Shown here piece by piece: positions 1 to 8,398 of a DNA stretch of 64,000 nucleotides (its first letter is position 1; every line of letters starts with the position of its first letter). The stretch is taken from positions 1 to 64,000 of the forward strand of contig JAFKLG010000076.1 of NCBI GenBank assembly GCA_017304945.1, written 5' to 3'. The notes below the pieces were generated by a model. That model was not told where the DNA came from. It searched no databases and was given only the letters and a program-made list of their open reading frames with translations. The stretch comes from Rhodospirillales bacterium. Lineage in GTDB: Bacteria > Pseudomonadota > Alphaproteobacteria > Acetobacterales > Acetobacteraceae. Made by a program: the position numbers and the translations under genes.

Positions 1-735
1 GTGCTGCGCCGGGCGGGCGAGGGCCGCCTGCCGGACCCGCAACCGCCGGCCGCCGCCCCGGTGCCGCTGCCCGCCGCGGCGCGACCCGACGGGCTCGCCG
101 GCGCCATCGCCGACCTGATCACCACCGGCGCGCTGCGCCCGGGGGAAAAGCTCAGCGAGGCCGCGCTGGGAACCCGCTTCGGCGTCGGCCGCACCCTGGT
201 GCGGGAGGCATTGAAGCAGCTCACGGTCGGCGGCCTCGTCGTCTCGGAGCGCCATCGCGGCGCCTTCGTCGCGCGACCCAGCCGGCAGGAGATCGAACAG
301 GCCTATGCCGCGCGCCGCCTGATCGAAGGCGCCATCCTCGAGGACGTCGCCTGCCATTGCACCGCGCACGACATCCGCCGCCTGCGCCGCCACGTCGCAG
401 ACCAGTCGGCCGCGCTCGCCGCCGGCCGGCGCCACGACCTCGTGCGCCTGCTCACCGAGTTCCATCTGGTGATCGCCGGCATGGGCGAGAACCAGGTGCT
501 GGCGGGGCTGCTCGCCGACCTCGCCGCGCGCACCTCACTCGCGATGATGCTGTACGACGATGGCGGCCATGGCTGCGCCATCGACGAGCATGCCCGCATG
601 ATCGACCTGCTCGCGTCGGGGGATGCCGCCGGGGCGCGGCGGCTGATGCTGCGCCATCTCAGCACCAACCAGGGCCGCATGCAGGACGCGGCGCAGGGCC
701 GCACGCACCGGCAGGGCGACGCCGCCGACAAATGA
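1..735 (+). CDS. GntR-family transcriptional regulator (FCD type), 5' end at window edge
   Basis: A DNA-binding regulator of the GntR superfamily, FadR/FCD branch. A winged helix-turn-helix occupies about residues 25-95 (LRPGEKLSEAALGTRFGV, then TLVREALKQL), followed by an all-helical effector domain to about residue 230. Histidines in FHLVIAG, DEHARM and MLRHL are placed like the metal or carboxylate ligands of FCD domains. The frame is open from base 1 at a GTG, so the true start may lie outside the window. It precedes the gamma-glutamyltransferase-like gene in the same direction by 137 bp, which suggests but does not prove that it controls it. The effector is unknown. Confidence 0.85.
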   Translation: MLRRAGEGRLPDPQPPAAAPVPLPAAARPDGLAGAIADLITTGALRPGEKLSEAALGTRFGVGRTLVREALKQLTVGGLVVSERHRGAFVARPSRQEIEQAYAARRLIEGAILEDVACHCTAHDIRRLRRHVADQSAALAAGRRHDLVRLLTEFHLVIAGMGENQVLAGLLADLAARTSLAMMLYDDGGHGCAIDEHARMIDLLASGDAAGARRLMLRHLSTNQGRMQDAAQGRTHRQGDAADK

Positions 736-872
736 TCCGCGCAGCGACCGATCGCTCGGCCGCGCGCGGGGCGATCGCGTCGGCAGGCCGACCCGCGCCT
801 TTTCCGGCCGGCTCTGGCCGGCCTGGCCCGCTGGTATAGGCTGATCGCCAGGAACACGGGAGGAACCGGACA

Positions 873-2483
873 ATGGCCCAGGCGATGGTGTCGGCCGCGC
901 AACCCGAGGCGGCGGAAGCGGGCGCCGATATCCTGCGCGCCGGCGGCAACGTGGTGGACGCGGCGATCGGCGCCGCACTGGTACAGACGGCCGTGGATCC
1001 GCAGATGTGCGGCATCGCGGGCATGGGCTGCCTGCACGTGCACCTGCCGTCGCAGGGCGTGCACACGACGCTCGACTTTCATGGCCGCGCACCGCTCGCG
1101 GTCCGCCCCGACATGTGGGCCGATCGCATCGTCAAGGAGGCCGATGACGGCTGGGGCTTCATCCTGCGCGATCGGGTGAACGAGATCGGCTACCAGTCGA
1201 TCACCACGCCCCGCACGCTGGCAGCCTTCGACACCGCGCTGCGTCGTTGGGGCACGCGCACGCTGGCCGACCTGCTGGAGCCGGCGATCGCCTGGTGCGA
1301 GCAGGGCTTTCAGGTACGGCCGCATGTCAGCGAGTTCTGGCATTACCCGCCGCGCGCCGGGCGGGAGGCCAATCTCGGCATCATCAGCCGCTTTCCCGCG
1401 ACACGCGCGATCTATCTCCGCCCCGACGGGAAGCCGCATGCCGTGGGGGAGGTGCTGCGCAACCCCGACATGGGGCGCACCTATCGCCGCATCGCGCAGC
1501 ATGGCGCCGCCGAGTTCTACCAGGGCGCGATCGCGCGCGAGATCATCGCCGACATGCAGGCGAATGACGGGCTGCTGGGCGGCGAGGACCTCGCGACCTG
1601 CGCGCCCGAGGAGACCACGCCGCTCTGGGGCACCTATCGTGGCTGGCGCATCGCCACCAACAACCCGCCCGGCGGCGGCATCCAGCTCCTGCAGATGCTG
1701 AACATTCTCGAGCAGTTCGACCTCGGGGCCCTCGGGCACAACTCGCCCGAGTACATCCGCGTGGTGGCCGAGGCGATGAAGATCGCTACCGCCGACAAGG
1801 ACGCCAAGGTCGGCGATCCACGCTTCACCGACGTGCCGGTGGCGGCGCTCACCGCGAAATCCTATGCCGCGTCCTGCGCCGAACGGATCCGGCGCGGCGA
1901 GAAGGCAATGGTGCCGCGCTTAAACGCGGGCGGGGCGGAGAGCAAGCACACGACGCATGTCTGCGTCATGGACGCGGCCGGGAACGCGGCGACGATGACG
2001 CATACGCTGGGCCAGCCTTCCGGCGTCGTCACCCCGGGGCTCGGGTTCATGTACAACGGCGCGATGGGCGTGTTCGATCCGCGGCCGGGACGCGCGGGCT
2101 CCCTGGCGCCCGGCAAGGCGCGGTTCTCCGCGTTGTCACCGACCATCGTGTTCAAGGACGACAGGCCGGTGCTGGTGCTGGGCGCGCCGGGCGCGACCTA
2201 CATCACGATGGGCAACCTGCAGGTGATCCTGAACGTGCTGGACCATGGCATGGATGCGCAGCAGGCGATCTCGGCGCCGCGCTTCGCCGCGGTCTCGGAC
2301 ACGATCGAGCTGTCCAACCGCATCCTGCGCGCGACGGAGCGCAGCTTGCGGGAGTGGGGATATCCGGTGCTGCGGCATGCACAGAGTTTCCAGTTCGCCT
2401 GGGTGCACGCGATCCGCTGCCGCGACGGCGTGCTGGACGGCGGCGCCGACCCGGCGACCGGGGGCATGGCGATCGGGGTGTAG
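873..2483 (+). CDS. gamma-glutamyltransferase-family Ntn hydrolase
   Basis: A member of the gamma-glutamyltransferase / cephalosporin acylase family, which matures by self-cleavage before a catalytic threonine. The predicted nucleophile is T360 in HTTHVCVMDAAGN, matching TTHYSVVD of E. coli GGT, so cleavage would give subunits of about 359 and 177 residues. The start follows GGGAGG with good spacing. No signal peptide is visible, unlike periplasmic GGTs. Two substrate-site signatures deviate: the usual LDFRE arginine is replaced by histidine (H70 in LDFHGRAP), and the GSPGG oxyanion loop reads GAPGAT (437-442). This points to an acylase or hydrolase with a substrate other than glutathione. 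The fold assignment is firm; the substrate is unknown. Confidence 0.88.
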   Translation: MAQAMVSAAQPEAAEAGADILRAGGNVVDAAIGAALVQTAVDPQMCGIAGMGCLHVHLPSQGVHTTLDFHGRAPLAVRPDMWADRIVKEADDGWGFILRDRVNEIGYQSITTPRTLAAFDTALRRWGTRTLADLLEPAIAWCEQGFQVRPHVSEFWHYPPRAGREANLGIISRFPATRAIYLRPDGKPHAVGEVLRNPDMGRTYRRIAQHGAAEFYQGAIAREIIADMQANDGLLGGEDLATCAPEETTPLWGTYRGWRIATNNPPGGGIQLLQMLNILEQFDLGALGHNSPEYIRVVAEAMKIATADKDAKVGDPRFTDVPVAALTAKSYAASCAERIRRGEKAMVPRLNAGGAESKHTTHVCVMDAAGNAATMTHTLGQPSGVVTPGLGFMYNGAMGVFDPRPGRAGSLAPGKARFSALSPTIVFKDDRPVLVLGAPGATYITMGNLQVILNVLDHGMDAQQAISAPRFAAVSDTIELSNRILRATERSLREWGYPVLRHAQSFQFAWVHAIRCRDGVLDGGADPATGGMAIGV

Positions 2484-2489
2484 GGGGCC

Positions 2490-2740
2490 GTGTCATGGCG
2501 CCCCGGTGCATGGCGGCCCCGTACCATGACGGCCCCCCGTGCCCCTGGGCCCATGGCCGGCCCCCCGTGCCCCCGTGTCATGGCCGGCCGCCTGTGCCCC
2601 CGTGTCATGGCCGGCCTTGTGCCGGCCATCCACGACTTCGAGTGCCGCGGGAAGTCGTGGATGGCCGCCCTGCGGCGGCCATGACACGGGGGCGGCCATG
2701 ACACGGGGGCGGCCATGACACAGCGGCCATAACACAGCAG
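2490..2740. repeat. REP/BIME-like palindromic repeat array 1
   Basis: The convergent gap between the GGT-like gene and the ABC-F gene is filled with copies of a GTGTCATGGCCGGC unit in both orientations. The best pair forms an imperfect inverted repeat of about 38 bp, left arm 2602-2639 and right arm 2651-2687, with an 11-base loop. Shorter partial units flank it on both sides (about 2490-2600 and 2680-2740). Read on the plus strand, the left arm encodes VMAGLVPAIHDF, a phrase familiar from spurious small proteins in alphaproteobacteria. The same unit recurs at 12654-12866. It is non-coding in my reading, and could act as a bidirectional terminator or a REP-type element. Confidence 0.8.
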
Positions 2741-2755
2741 TGGCGTGTGGACCCC

Positions 2756-4618
2756 CTACGACGCCGCTTCCAGCGCCTCCTCGGCGGCGAGCCACGCGGC
2801 CTCCGCTGCCTCCGCTTCACGCCGGATCGCCGCGAGGCGCGTGTTCGCGGCCGTCACCTCCGCCGCCTTGCCGGGGGCGTATAGCTTCGGGTCGGCCAGC
2901 TTCGCCTCCAGCGCCGCCCGCTCCGTCGCGAGCTTCGCCAGCCGTGCCTCGGCGTCCTTCGCCTGCTTGCGCAGCGGCGCCAGCGCGGCCCGCGCCTCCG
3001 CCCGCTCACGCCGATCATCCTTGCGCGAGACGGCGTCCGCCTTCGCCGCCGGTCGCGCCCGCTCCACCAGCAGCGTGCGGTAGTCGTCGAGGTCGCCGTC
3101 GAACGAGCGCACGGTGCCGTCCGCCACCAGCCACAGTCGGTCGGCGACCAGCTCCACCAGATGCGGGTCGTGGGTGATCAGCAGCACCGCGCCCTGGAAG
3201 TCGGCCAGCGCCTTCACCAGGGCCTCGCGCGCGTCGATGTCCAAATGGTTGGTGGGCTCGTCCAGCAGCAGCAGTTGCGGCGCGTCCCGGGTGGCGAGCG
3301 CCAGCAGCAGCCGCGCCTTCTCGCCGCCCGAGAGGTTGCCGACCGGCGTCTCCGCCCGGTCCGCGTCCAGCCCGAACCGCGCGAGCTGCGCCCGCACCTG
3401 CGGCGGCGCGGCCCGCGGCAGCGCGCGCGCCATATGGTCGATCGGGGTCTCGTCCAGCATCAGCTCGTCGGTCTGATGCTGCGCGAAGTAGCCCACCTTC
3501 AGCTTGGGCCCGCGGCGCATTTCGCCGGCCAGCGGCTCCAGCCGCCCCGCCAGCAGCTTCGCCAACGTCGACTTGCCGTTGCCGTTGGCGCCGAGCAGCG
3601 CGATCCGGTCGTCCATGTCGACCGTGAGCGAGACGTTCCGCAGCACCGGCGTGCCGTCATAGCCGATCGAGACCCGCTCCAGCGCCAGGATCGGCGGCGC
3701 GATGCGCGGCGGTTCCGGGAACGCAAACCGGGTGGGCGCGTCCTCGATCACCGTCTCGATCTGCGGCAGCCGCTCCAGCGCCTTGATACGGGCCTGCGCC
3801 TGGCGCGCCTTGCTCGCCTTGTAGCGGAACCGGTCGATGAAGGACTGGATGTGCGCCCGCTCCGCCGCAATGCGTTCGGCCGCGCGGCTCTGCTGCAGCG
3901 CGCGTTCGGTGCGGATGCGGATGAACTCGTCGAACCCGCCCGGCGTCAGTGTGATCTTGCCGCGGTCGAGATGCGCGATCGCCTGCACCGCCCGGTCCAG
4001 CAGCCCGCGATCGTGCGACACCACCAGCACCGCGCCGGGGAAGCGCGCGAGCCAGCCTTCCAGCCACAGCGTCGCCTCGAGGTCGAGGTGGTTGGTCGGC
4101 TCGTCCAGCAGCAGCAGGTCGGGCGCCGCGAACAGCGCGGTCGCCAACGCCACGCGCATGCGCCAGCCGCCCGAATACTCGGAGACCGGGCGCGCCTGCG
4201 CCGCCTCGTCGAAGCCGAGACCGGCCAGGATGGTCGCCGCGCGGGCCGGCGCGGACTCCGCCCCGATCGCCCGCAGCCGCTCATGGATTTCGGCGAGCCG
4301 CACCGGTTCGGCGCCGTCGGCCTCCGCCAGCAGCGCCAGCCGTTCCGGGTCGCCCTGCAGCACGGTGTCGAGCAGGGAGGCAGGCCCTTCCGGCGCCTCC
4401 TGCTTCACCGTCGCCAGCCGTGCGCGGGCCGCCAGGCGGATCTCGCCGCCATCCAGCGGGATCTCGCCCGCGATCGCCTTCAGCAGCGTGGACTTGCCGG
4501 CGCCGTTGCGGCCGACCAGGCCGATGCGCCGGCCCTGATCCACCGTGAGATCGGCGCCGTCGAGCAGCGTGCGCCCGCCCATGCGGATGACGGCGCCGGA
4601 GATGACCAGGAGCGACAT
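2756..4618 (-). CDS. ABC-F family ATP-binding protein
   Basis: A soluble tandem-ATPase of the ABC-F class (Uup/YheS/EttA relatives), which acts on ribosomes rather than as a membrane transporter. Domain 1 has Walker A GRNGAGKST (36-44), signature YSGGWRMR (about 148-155) and Walker B with DEPTNHLD (about 168-179). An ABC-F interdomain linker rich in Arg/Lys (about 235-285, KASKARQAQARIKALER) leads to domain 2 with Walker A GANGNGKST (343-351), LSGGEKAR and a second DEPTNHLD. The last 85 or so residues form an Ala/Glu/Lys coiled coil, as in YheS-like members. No membrane segment is seen. It is divergent from the Hsp70-like gene by 113 bp. The subfamily is uncertain. Confidence 0.93.
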   Translation of the reverse strand: MSLLVISGAVIRMGGRTLLDGADLTVDQGRRIGLVGRNGAGKSTLLKAIAGEIPLDGGEIRLAARARLATVKQEAPEGPASLLDTVLQGDPERLALLAEADGAEPVRLAEIHERLRAIGAESAPARAATILAGLGFDEAAQARPVSEYSGGWRMRVALATALFAAPDLLLLDEPTNHLDLEATLWLEGWLARFPGAVLVVSHDRGLLDRAVQAIAHLDRGKITLTPGGFDEFIRIRTERALQQSRAAERIAAERAHIQSFIDRFRYKASKARQAQARIKALERLPQIETVIEDAPTRFAFPEPPRIAPPILALERVSIGYDGTPVLRNVSLTVDMDDRIALLGANGNGKSTLAKLLAGRLEPLAGEMRRGPKLKVGYFAQHQTDELMLDETPIDHMARALPRAAPPQVRAQLARFGLDADRAETPVGNLSGGEKARLLLALATRDAPQLLLLDEPTNHLDIDAREALVKALADFQGAVLLITHDPHLVELVADRLWLVADGTVRSFDGDLDDYRTLLVERARPAAKADAVSRKDDRRERAEARAALAPLRKQAKDAEARLAKLATERAALEAKLADPKLYAPGKAAEVTAANTRLAAIRREAEAAEAAWLAAEEALEAAS

Positions 4619-4731
4619 GGGTGGGTGATCGTGTCAGCGCGGGCCGGGGTCAAGGGGGGACGCCGAGGGGCCTTGCCTCGAGCCTGCCGCCTCGCCTACA
4701 CCCGCCGCCTTTTCCGCAGGACGGGCGGCAG

Positions 4732-5955
4732 ATGATCCAGACAATCGGGATCGATTTCGGCACCACCAACAGCGTGGTGGCCCTGCGTCACGACGACGGC
4801 ACCGTCACCACGCTGCGCCACGGAGCCTCGGACGTGTTCCGCACCGTGCTCTGCTTCTGGGCCGAGCAGACGCGTGGCCGGATCGAGCTGCATCATCGGG
4901 CCGGGCCGGCGGCGATCGAGGCCTATCTCGAGGACCCGCTCGACTCCCGCCTGATCATGTCGATGAAGACCTACCTCGCGCAGAAGAGCTTCACCGAGAC
5001 CAACGTCTTCGGCCGCATGTTCACGCTGGAGGCGCTGGTCGCGACCTTCCTGCGCGCCCTGCTGACGGACGCTCCCACCGCCCCGCGCATCGTGGTCGGC
5101 CGGCCGGTCCGCTTCGCCGGGGAGTTCGCCGACGATGCGTTCGGCGCCGAGCGGCTTGCCGCGGCGTGTGCCGAGGCCGGGCTGCCCGACGTCACCCTGA
5201 TGCTGGAACCCGCGGCCGCCGGCGCCCGCTTCGCCGCGACCCTCACCGAACCCGCCACCGTGCTGATCGGCGATTTCGGCGGCGGCACCTCCGACTTCTC
5301 GCTGCTCCGCTTCGATCCGCGCGCCGGCGTCACCCCGCTGGGCCATGCCGGCATCGGGATCGCCGGCGACGTCTTCGACTTCCGCATCATCGACCATGCC
5401 ATCTCCCCCCTGCTCGGGCGCGACGACCTCTATCGGGTCATGGGCAAGCAGATGCCGATCCCGGCCGAGTTCTTCGCCGGCTTCGCGCGGTGGCACCGGC
5501 TATCGTTGATGCGCGCCCCCCGCACGCTGCGCGCGATCGAGGAGGTCGCCCGCACCGCCACCCACCCGGACCGCCTGCGGCACCTGCTCGCGCTGATCGA
5601 ACACGGCGCGGGCTATGCGCTCTACCAGGCGGTCTCCAGCGCCAAGGCGGCGCTCTCCGCGGCCGAGGAGACGATGCTGCGGTTCCGCCATCAGGACTTC
5701 GTGGTGGAGCGCCCGCTGACCCGCGCCGCGTTCGAGGCCTGGATCGCCCCCGACCTCGCCCGCATGGGCGCCACGATCGACCAGGCCCTGGCCGATGCCG
5801 GCCTGCCGCCCGCCGCGGTCGATCGCGTCTTCCTGACCGGCGGCACCGCCTTCGTCCCCGCCGTCCGCAAGCTGTTCGCCGACCGGTTCGGGGCCGAGCG
5901 GCTGGTCGGCGGCGGCGAATTCGTCTCCGTCGCCGAAGGCCTGGCGCTCGGCTGA
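4732..5955 (+). CDS. Hsp70 family protein, YegD-like
   Basis: A 407-residue Hsp70-fold ATPase consisting of the nucleotide-binding domain only. Phosphate-1 motif IGIDFGTTNS is at residues 5-14, the connect-1 region EPAAAGARFA at 159-168, phosphate-2 DFGGGTSDFS at 181-190, and the adenosine motif FLTGGTAFVP near the C-terminus. There is no substrate-binding domain or lid, so it resembles YegD rather than DnaK. The ATG at 4732 is chosen because the phosphate-1 motif begins four codons later; upstream in-frame codons would add a low-complexity Arg/Pro tail across the divergent promoter. Its cellular role is unknown. Confidence 0.88.
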   Translation: MIQTIGIDFGTTNSVVALRHDDGTVTTLRHGASDVFRTVLCFWAEQTRGRIELHHRAGPAAIEAYLEDPLDSRLIMSMKTYLAQKSFTETNVFGRMFTLEALVATFLRALLTDAPTAPRIVVGRPVRFAGEFADDAFGAERLAAACAEAGLPDVTLMLEPAAAGARFAATLTEPATVLIGDFGGGTSDFSLLRFDPRAGVTPLGHAGIGIAGDVFDFRIIDHAISPLLGRDDLYRVMGKQMPIPAEFFAGFARWHRLSLMRAPRTLRAIEEVARTATHPDRLRHLLALIEHGAGYALYQAVSSAKAALSAAEETMLRFRHQDFVVERPLTRAAFEAWIAPDLARMGATIDQALADAGLPPAAVDRVFLTGGTAFVPAVRKLFADRFGAERLVGGGEFVSVAEGLALG

Positions 5956-6081
5956 TCGGCGCCGCCGCTGCCCCGCGCAGGGCGGCGCCCAATGCGCGCG
6001 GGACGGGACAGGTTGCCGGATTGCGCCAGACCGAATAGGACGCGCGCGAAACACCGCCCCCTCGACCAGGAGCACAGAACG

Positions 6082-6504
6082 ATGGCGACCGAACGCACCT
6101 TCTCGATCATCAAGCCGGACGCGACCCGGCGGAACCTGACCGGCAAGGTCAATGCCGTGATCGAGGAGGCGGGGCTGCGCATCGTCGCCCAGAAGCGGCT
6201 GCAGCTCACCGAGAAGCAGGCCGAGGCGTTCTATGCCGTGCACGCCGCGCGCCCGTTCTATCGCGACCTGGTGTCCTTCATGATCTCCGGCCCGGTCGTC
6301 GTGCAGGTGCTGGAAGGCGAGAACGCGATCGCGAAGTATCGTGACGTGATGGGTGCGACCGACCCGAAGAAGGCGGCGGCCGGCACCATCCGCGCCCAGT
6401 TCGCCGAGAGCATCGAAGCCAACTCGGTGCACGGCTCCGACAGCGCCGAGAATGCGGCCGTCGAGATCGCCTTCTTCTTCTCGGGCATCGAAATCGCCGC
6501 CTGA
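6082..6504 (+). CDS. ndk: nucleoside diphosphate kinase
   Basis: Transfers the gamma phosphate of ATP to nucleoside diphosphates through a phosphohistidine, balancing NTP and dNTP pools in the cytoplasm. The 140-residue product is the normal length. The N-terminal [10 protein letters not shown] and the active-site block NSVHGSDS, with catalytic H117, are intact. The start at 6082 follows CCAGGAG; the frame stays open upstream but that stretch has no family similarity. It appears monocistronic and faces the convergent KAP-like gene across about 95 bp of G+C-rich sequence. Confidence 0.97.
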   Translation: MATERTFSIIKPDATRRNLTGKVNAVIEEAGLRIVAQKRLQLTEKQAEAFYAVHAARPFYRDLVSFMISGPVVVQVLEGENAIAKYRDVMGATDPKKAAAGTIRAQFAESIEANSVHGSDSAENAAVEIAFFFSGIEIAA

Positions 6505-6600
6505 TCCCGATTGCCGGGGGCCGGCCACCGGCCAGCTCCCGGCCCGCCGCCGGCCGCCGGGGTGGGTTTCAGCCGGGACGCGTCGCAGCCGGGGTGAGTC

Positions 6601-7305
6601 TCAGGCGGCGTTCGCCGAATGGCAGGGGCTGATCTTGGGGCGCCCGCCGGCAACGTCCTTCGATCGGCAACTGCGGTTCGCCCCGAACGAGTAGCGCCAC
6701 ACGCGCGGCACCCAGACGGCGAAGGCCGCGTCGGTCAGCCGGTCCTCCATCTCCGCGAGCAGGGGCGTCAGGATGCCCTGCACCATATTGAGCGACGCCA
6801 TGCCGGGCGCGAGCGAGGCGCAGCGGCGCAGCACCGGAACGCATCCCGACCGCACCGCCGCCGCGCGCAGCAGCACCGGGAACAGCAGATCGGCGACCTC
6901 CGGCGTGGCGATGCGGATCGCCAGCAGCAGCATCACCGTCGCGTAGTCCTCCTCGGAGCCGGCCGGGTCGGCGCCGTTCGCGTGGGCGCCGCTCACCGAT
7001 CCGCCGATGTCCGCGCCGCCGCCGCGCTGCGTGCCGTCGCGCCCCGCGCCGACGCCTTGGACCAGCGGGATGGGGGCGGCCGACCCGAACGCGTTGGCGG
7101 GGCGCATGGTCCGCTTCAGTTCCCCGTAGCAGGCGACGAAGCGCTGTGCCGCTCGGGGGGTCGGAATCAACGGGAAGAGCTTGGCCGCGAAGGCTGCTTC
7201 CGCGGGCGTGATCGGCGGGGGGGCGCCGGTCTCCGGCGCACGCGTCGATCCTGTCGGCGAAGCTCCGTCCGATTCCGGTGCCTTTGGCCGCATGCGATTG
7301 CCCAT
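6601..7305 (-). CDS. hypothetical protein resembling the C-terminal part of KAP-like P-loop NTPases
   Basis: Not firmly recognised. Residues near 40-65 (FPLIPTPRAAQRFVACYG) resemble the PRxxKRxxNxYR helix that follows the P-loop domain in KAP-type NTPases, and the helical C-terminus ends in WVPRVWRYSF, also reminiscent of that group. No Walker A or Walker B motif is present, so if the assignment is right this is a stand-alone or truncated C-terminal module. A Gly/Ala-rich insert lies in the middle. GTG 7317, ATG 7305 and ATG 7293 are all possible starts; none has a strong ribosome-binding site. Function is unknown. Confidence 0.5.
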   Translation of the reverse strand: MGNRMRPKAPESDGASPTGSTRAPETGAPPPITPAEAAFAAKLFPLIPTPRAAQRFVACYGELKRTMRPANAFGSAAPIPLVQGVGAGRDGTQRGGGADIGGSVSGAHANGADPAGSEEDYATVMLLLAIRIATPEVADLLFPVLLRAAAVRSGCVPVLRRCASLAPGMASLNMVQGILTPLLAEMEDRLTDAAFAVWVPRVWRYSFGANRSCRSKDVAGGRPKISPCHSANAA

Positions 7306-7496
7306 TGATAATTGCACGCCATCAATTGCGTTATCCGAGCATGTCTTGGCTGTGAGCTATGTCACTTACGCACACCGATTGGGGGCTTCCGAGCGAATTT
7401 TTTCGATGCCGTCACGACGGAGACACGACATGTCCGCTTCGCGCCGGGGCGGCGGCCCCGCCGCCGCGCCACGATGGTTCGGCACCGAGCAGGAAC

Positions 7497-7533
7497 GAAA
7501 AGGGCGGCTGCCGGAATGGCCGCCGCCCTTTGT
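7497..7533 (-). terminator. Rho-independent terminator of the purM-purN-oxidase subunit IV operon
   Basis: A hairpin with perfect arms AAAGGGCGGC and GCCGCCCTTT around a short loop lies about 30 bp beyond the stop of the small oxidase gene. On the minus strand the stem is followed by a short T run (TTTTCG). Confidence 0.7.
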
Positions 7534-7561
7534 CTGGTCCCGTGCGTCCGGTGGTGGTGCC

Positions 7562-7714
7562 TTAGAGGAACGCCCCCATCAGCACCAAGATGATCACCGC
7601 GAGGATGACCGCGCCGGTGGTGGCGCCGGTGAACGCGTGCCAGGTGCGCTGGCGGTCGGCGACCAGCGCCTCCTGCGATTCCGGACCGCTGAAGACAGTA
7701 CTGTGTTCGGCCAT
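7562..7714 (-). CDS. aa3-type cytochrome c oxidase subunit IV (small alphaproteobacterial form)
   Basis: A 50-residue membrane protein with a polar N-terminus (MAEHSTVFSGPESQ) containing RQRTWHAF, then a single hydrophobic helix of about 20 residues ending in VLMGAFL. This layout matches the bacterial aa3-type oxidase subunit IV family, which contributes one transmembrane helix to the respiratory oxidase. It lies 40 bp downstream of purN in the same direction and is followed by a hairpin terminator, so it is probably co-transcribed with purM-purN. No other oxidase gene is in the window. Confidence 0.82.
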   Translation of the reverse strand: MAEHSTVFSGPESQEALVADRQRTWHAFTGATTGAVILAVIILVLMGAFL

Positions 7715-7753
7715 GGAGAGACGCCCCGATCCCGTGATCCTGATGGCCCTTGT

Positions 7754-8398
7754 TTATTGCACGGTCGCGTCGGGCGGCAAGGGGTTGGCCAGCGCCGCGG
7801 AGGCCGCCGGGAGATGCGGCGCCCGACCGCTCGCCACCAGGGCGAGGGCCGCCGGATAGATCCGGTGCTCCTGCGCCAGCACCCGCGCCGCGAGCGTCTC
7901 GGCGGTGTCGTCCGGCAGCACCGGGACGGCCGCCTGGGCCAGGATCGGACCCTCGTCCATCACGTCGGTGACCAGGTGCACGGTGCAACCATGCAGCTTC
8001 ACGCCCGTCGCCAGCGCGCGCTCGTGCGTGTCGAGCCCGGGAAACGCCGGGAGCAGGGACGGGTGCACGTTCAGCATCCGCCCGGCCCATGCGCCGACCA
8101 GGAACGGCGTCAGCAACCGCATGTAGCCGGCGAGACAGACCAGCTCGACCCCGGCCTCGCGCAGCGCCGCGTCCAGCGCGGCCTCATGGCCGGGGCGATC
8201 GCGCGGGAACTCCCGGTGGTCGATCACCCGGGTCTGCACGCCGGCCGCCGCGGCGGTGGCGAGCCCGGCCGCGTCGGGCCGATTCGACAGGACGAGCGCG
8301 ATTTCGGCCGGAAAGCCGGGGTCGCGGGTCGCGGCGAGCAGCGCCGCCATGTTGGAGCCGCGGCCGCTGATCAGCACGCCGACCCGGCGACGCCTCAT
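7754..8398 (-). CDS. purN: phosphoribosylglycinamide formyltransferase
   Basis: Third step of de novo purine synthesis: transfers formyl from 10-formyl-tetrahydrofolate to GAR. The 214-residue product has the nucleotide-binding start [10 protein letters not shown], the folate and active-site block [14 protein letters not shown] with the catalytic Asn-His pair, and the catalytic aspartate region [10 protein letters not shown]. Its ATG overlaps the purM stop by four bases (ATGA), indicating translational coupling. The expected active-site residues are present. Confidence 0.96.
   Translation of the reverse strand: MRRRRVGVLISGRGSNMAALLAATRDPGFPAEIALVLSNRPDAAGLATAAAAGVQTRVIDHREFPRDRPGHEAALDAALREAGVELVCLAGYMRLLTPFLVGAWAGRMLNVHPSLLPAFPGLDTHERALATGVKLHGCTVHLVTDVMDEGPILAQAAVPVLPDDTAETLAARVLAQEHRIYPAALALVASGRAPHLPAASAALANPLPPDATVQ

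Noticed and set aside
2354..2795. Several short open frames through repeat array 1
   Set aside because: Their translations follow the repeat units in every frame; the MAGLVPAIHD phrase comes from the palindrome rather than from a conserved gene.
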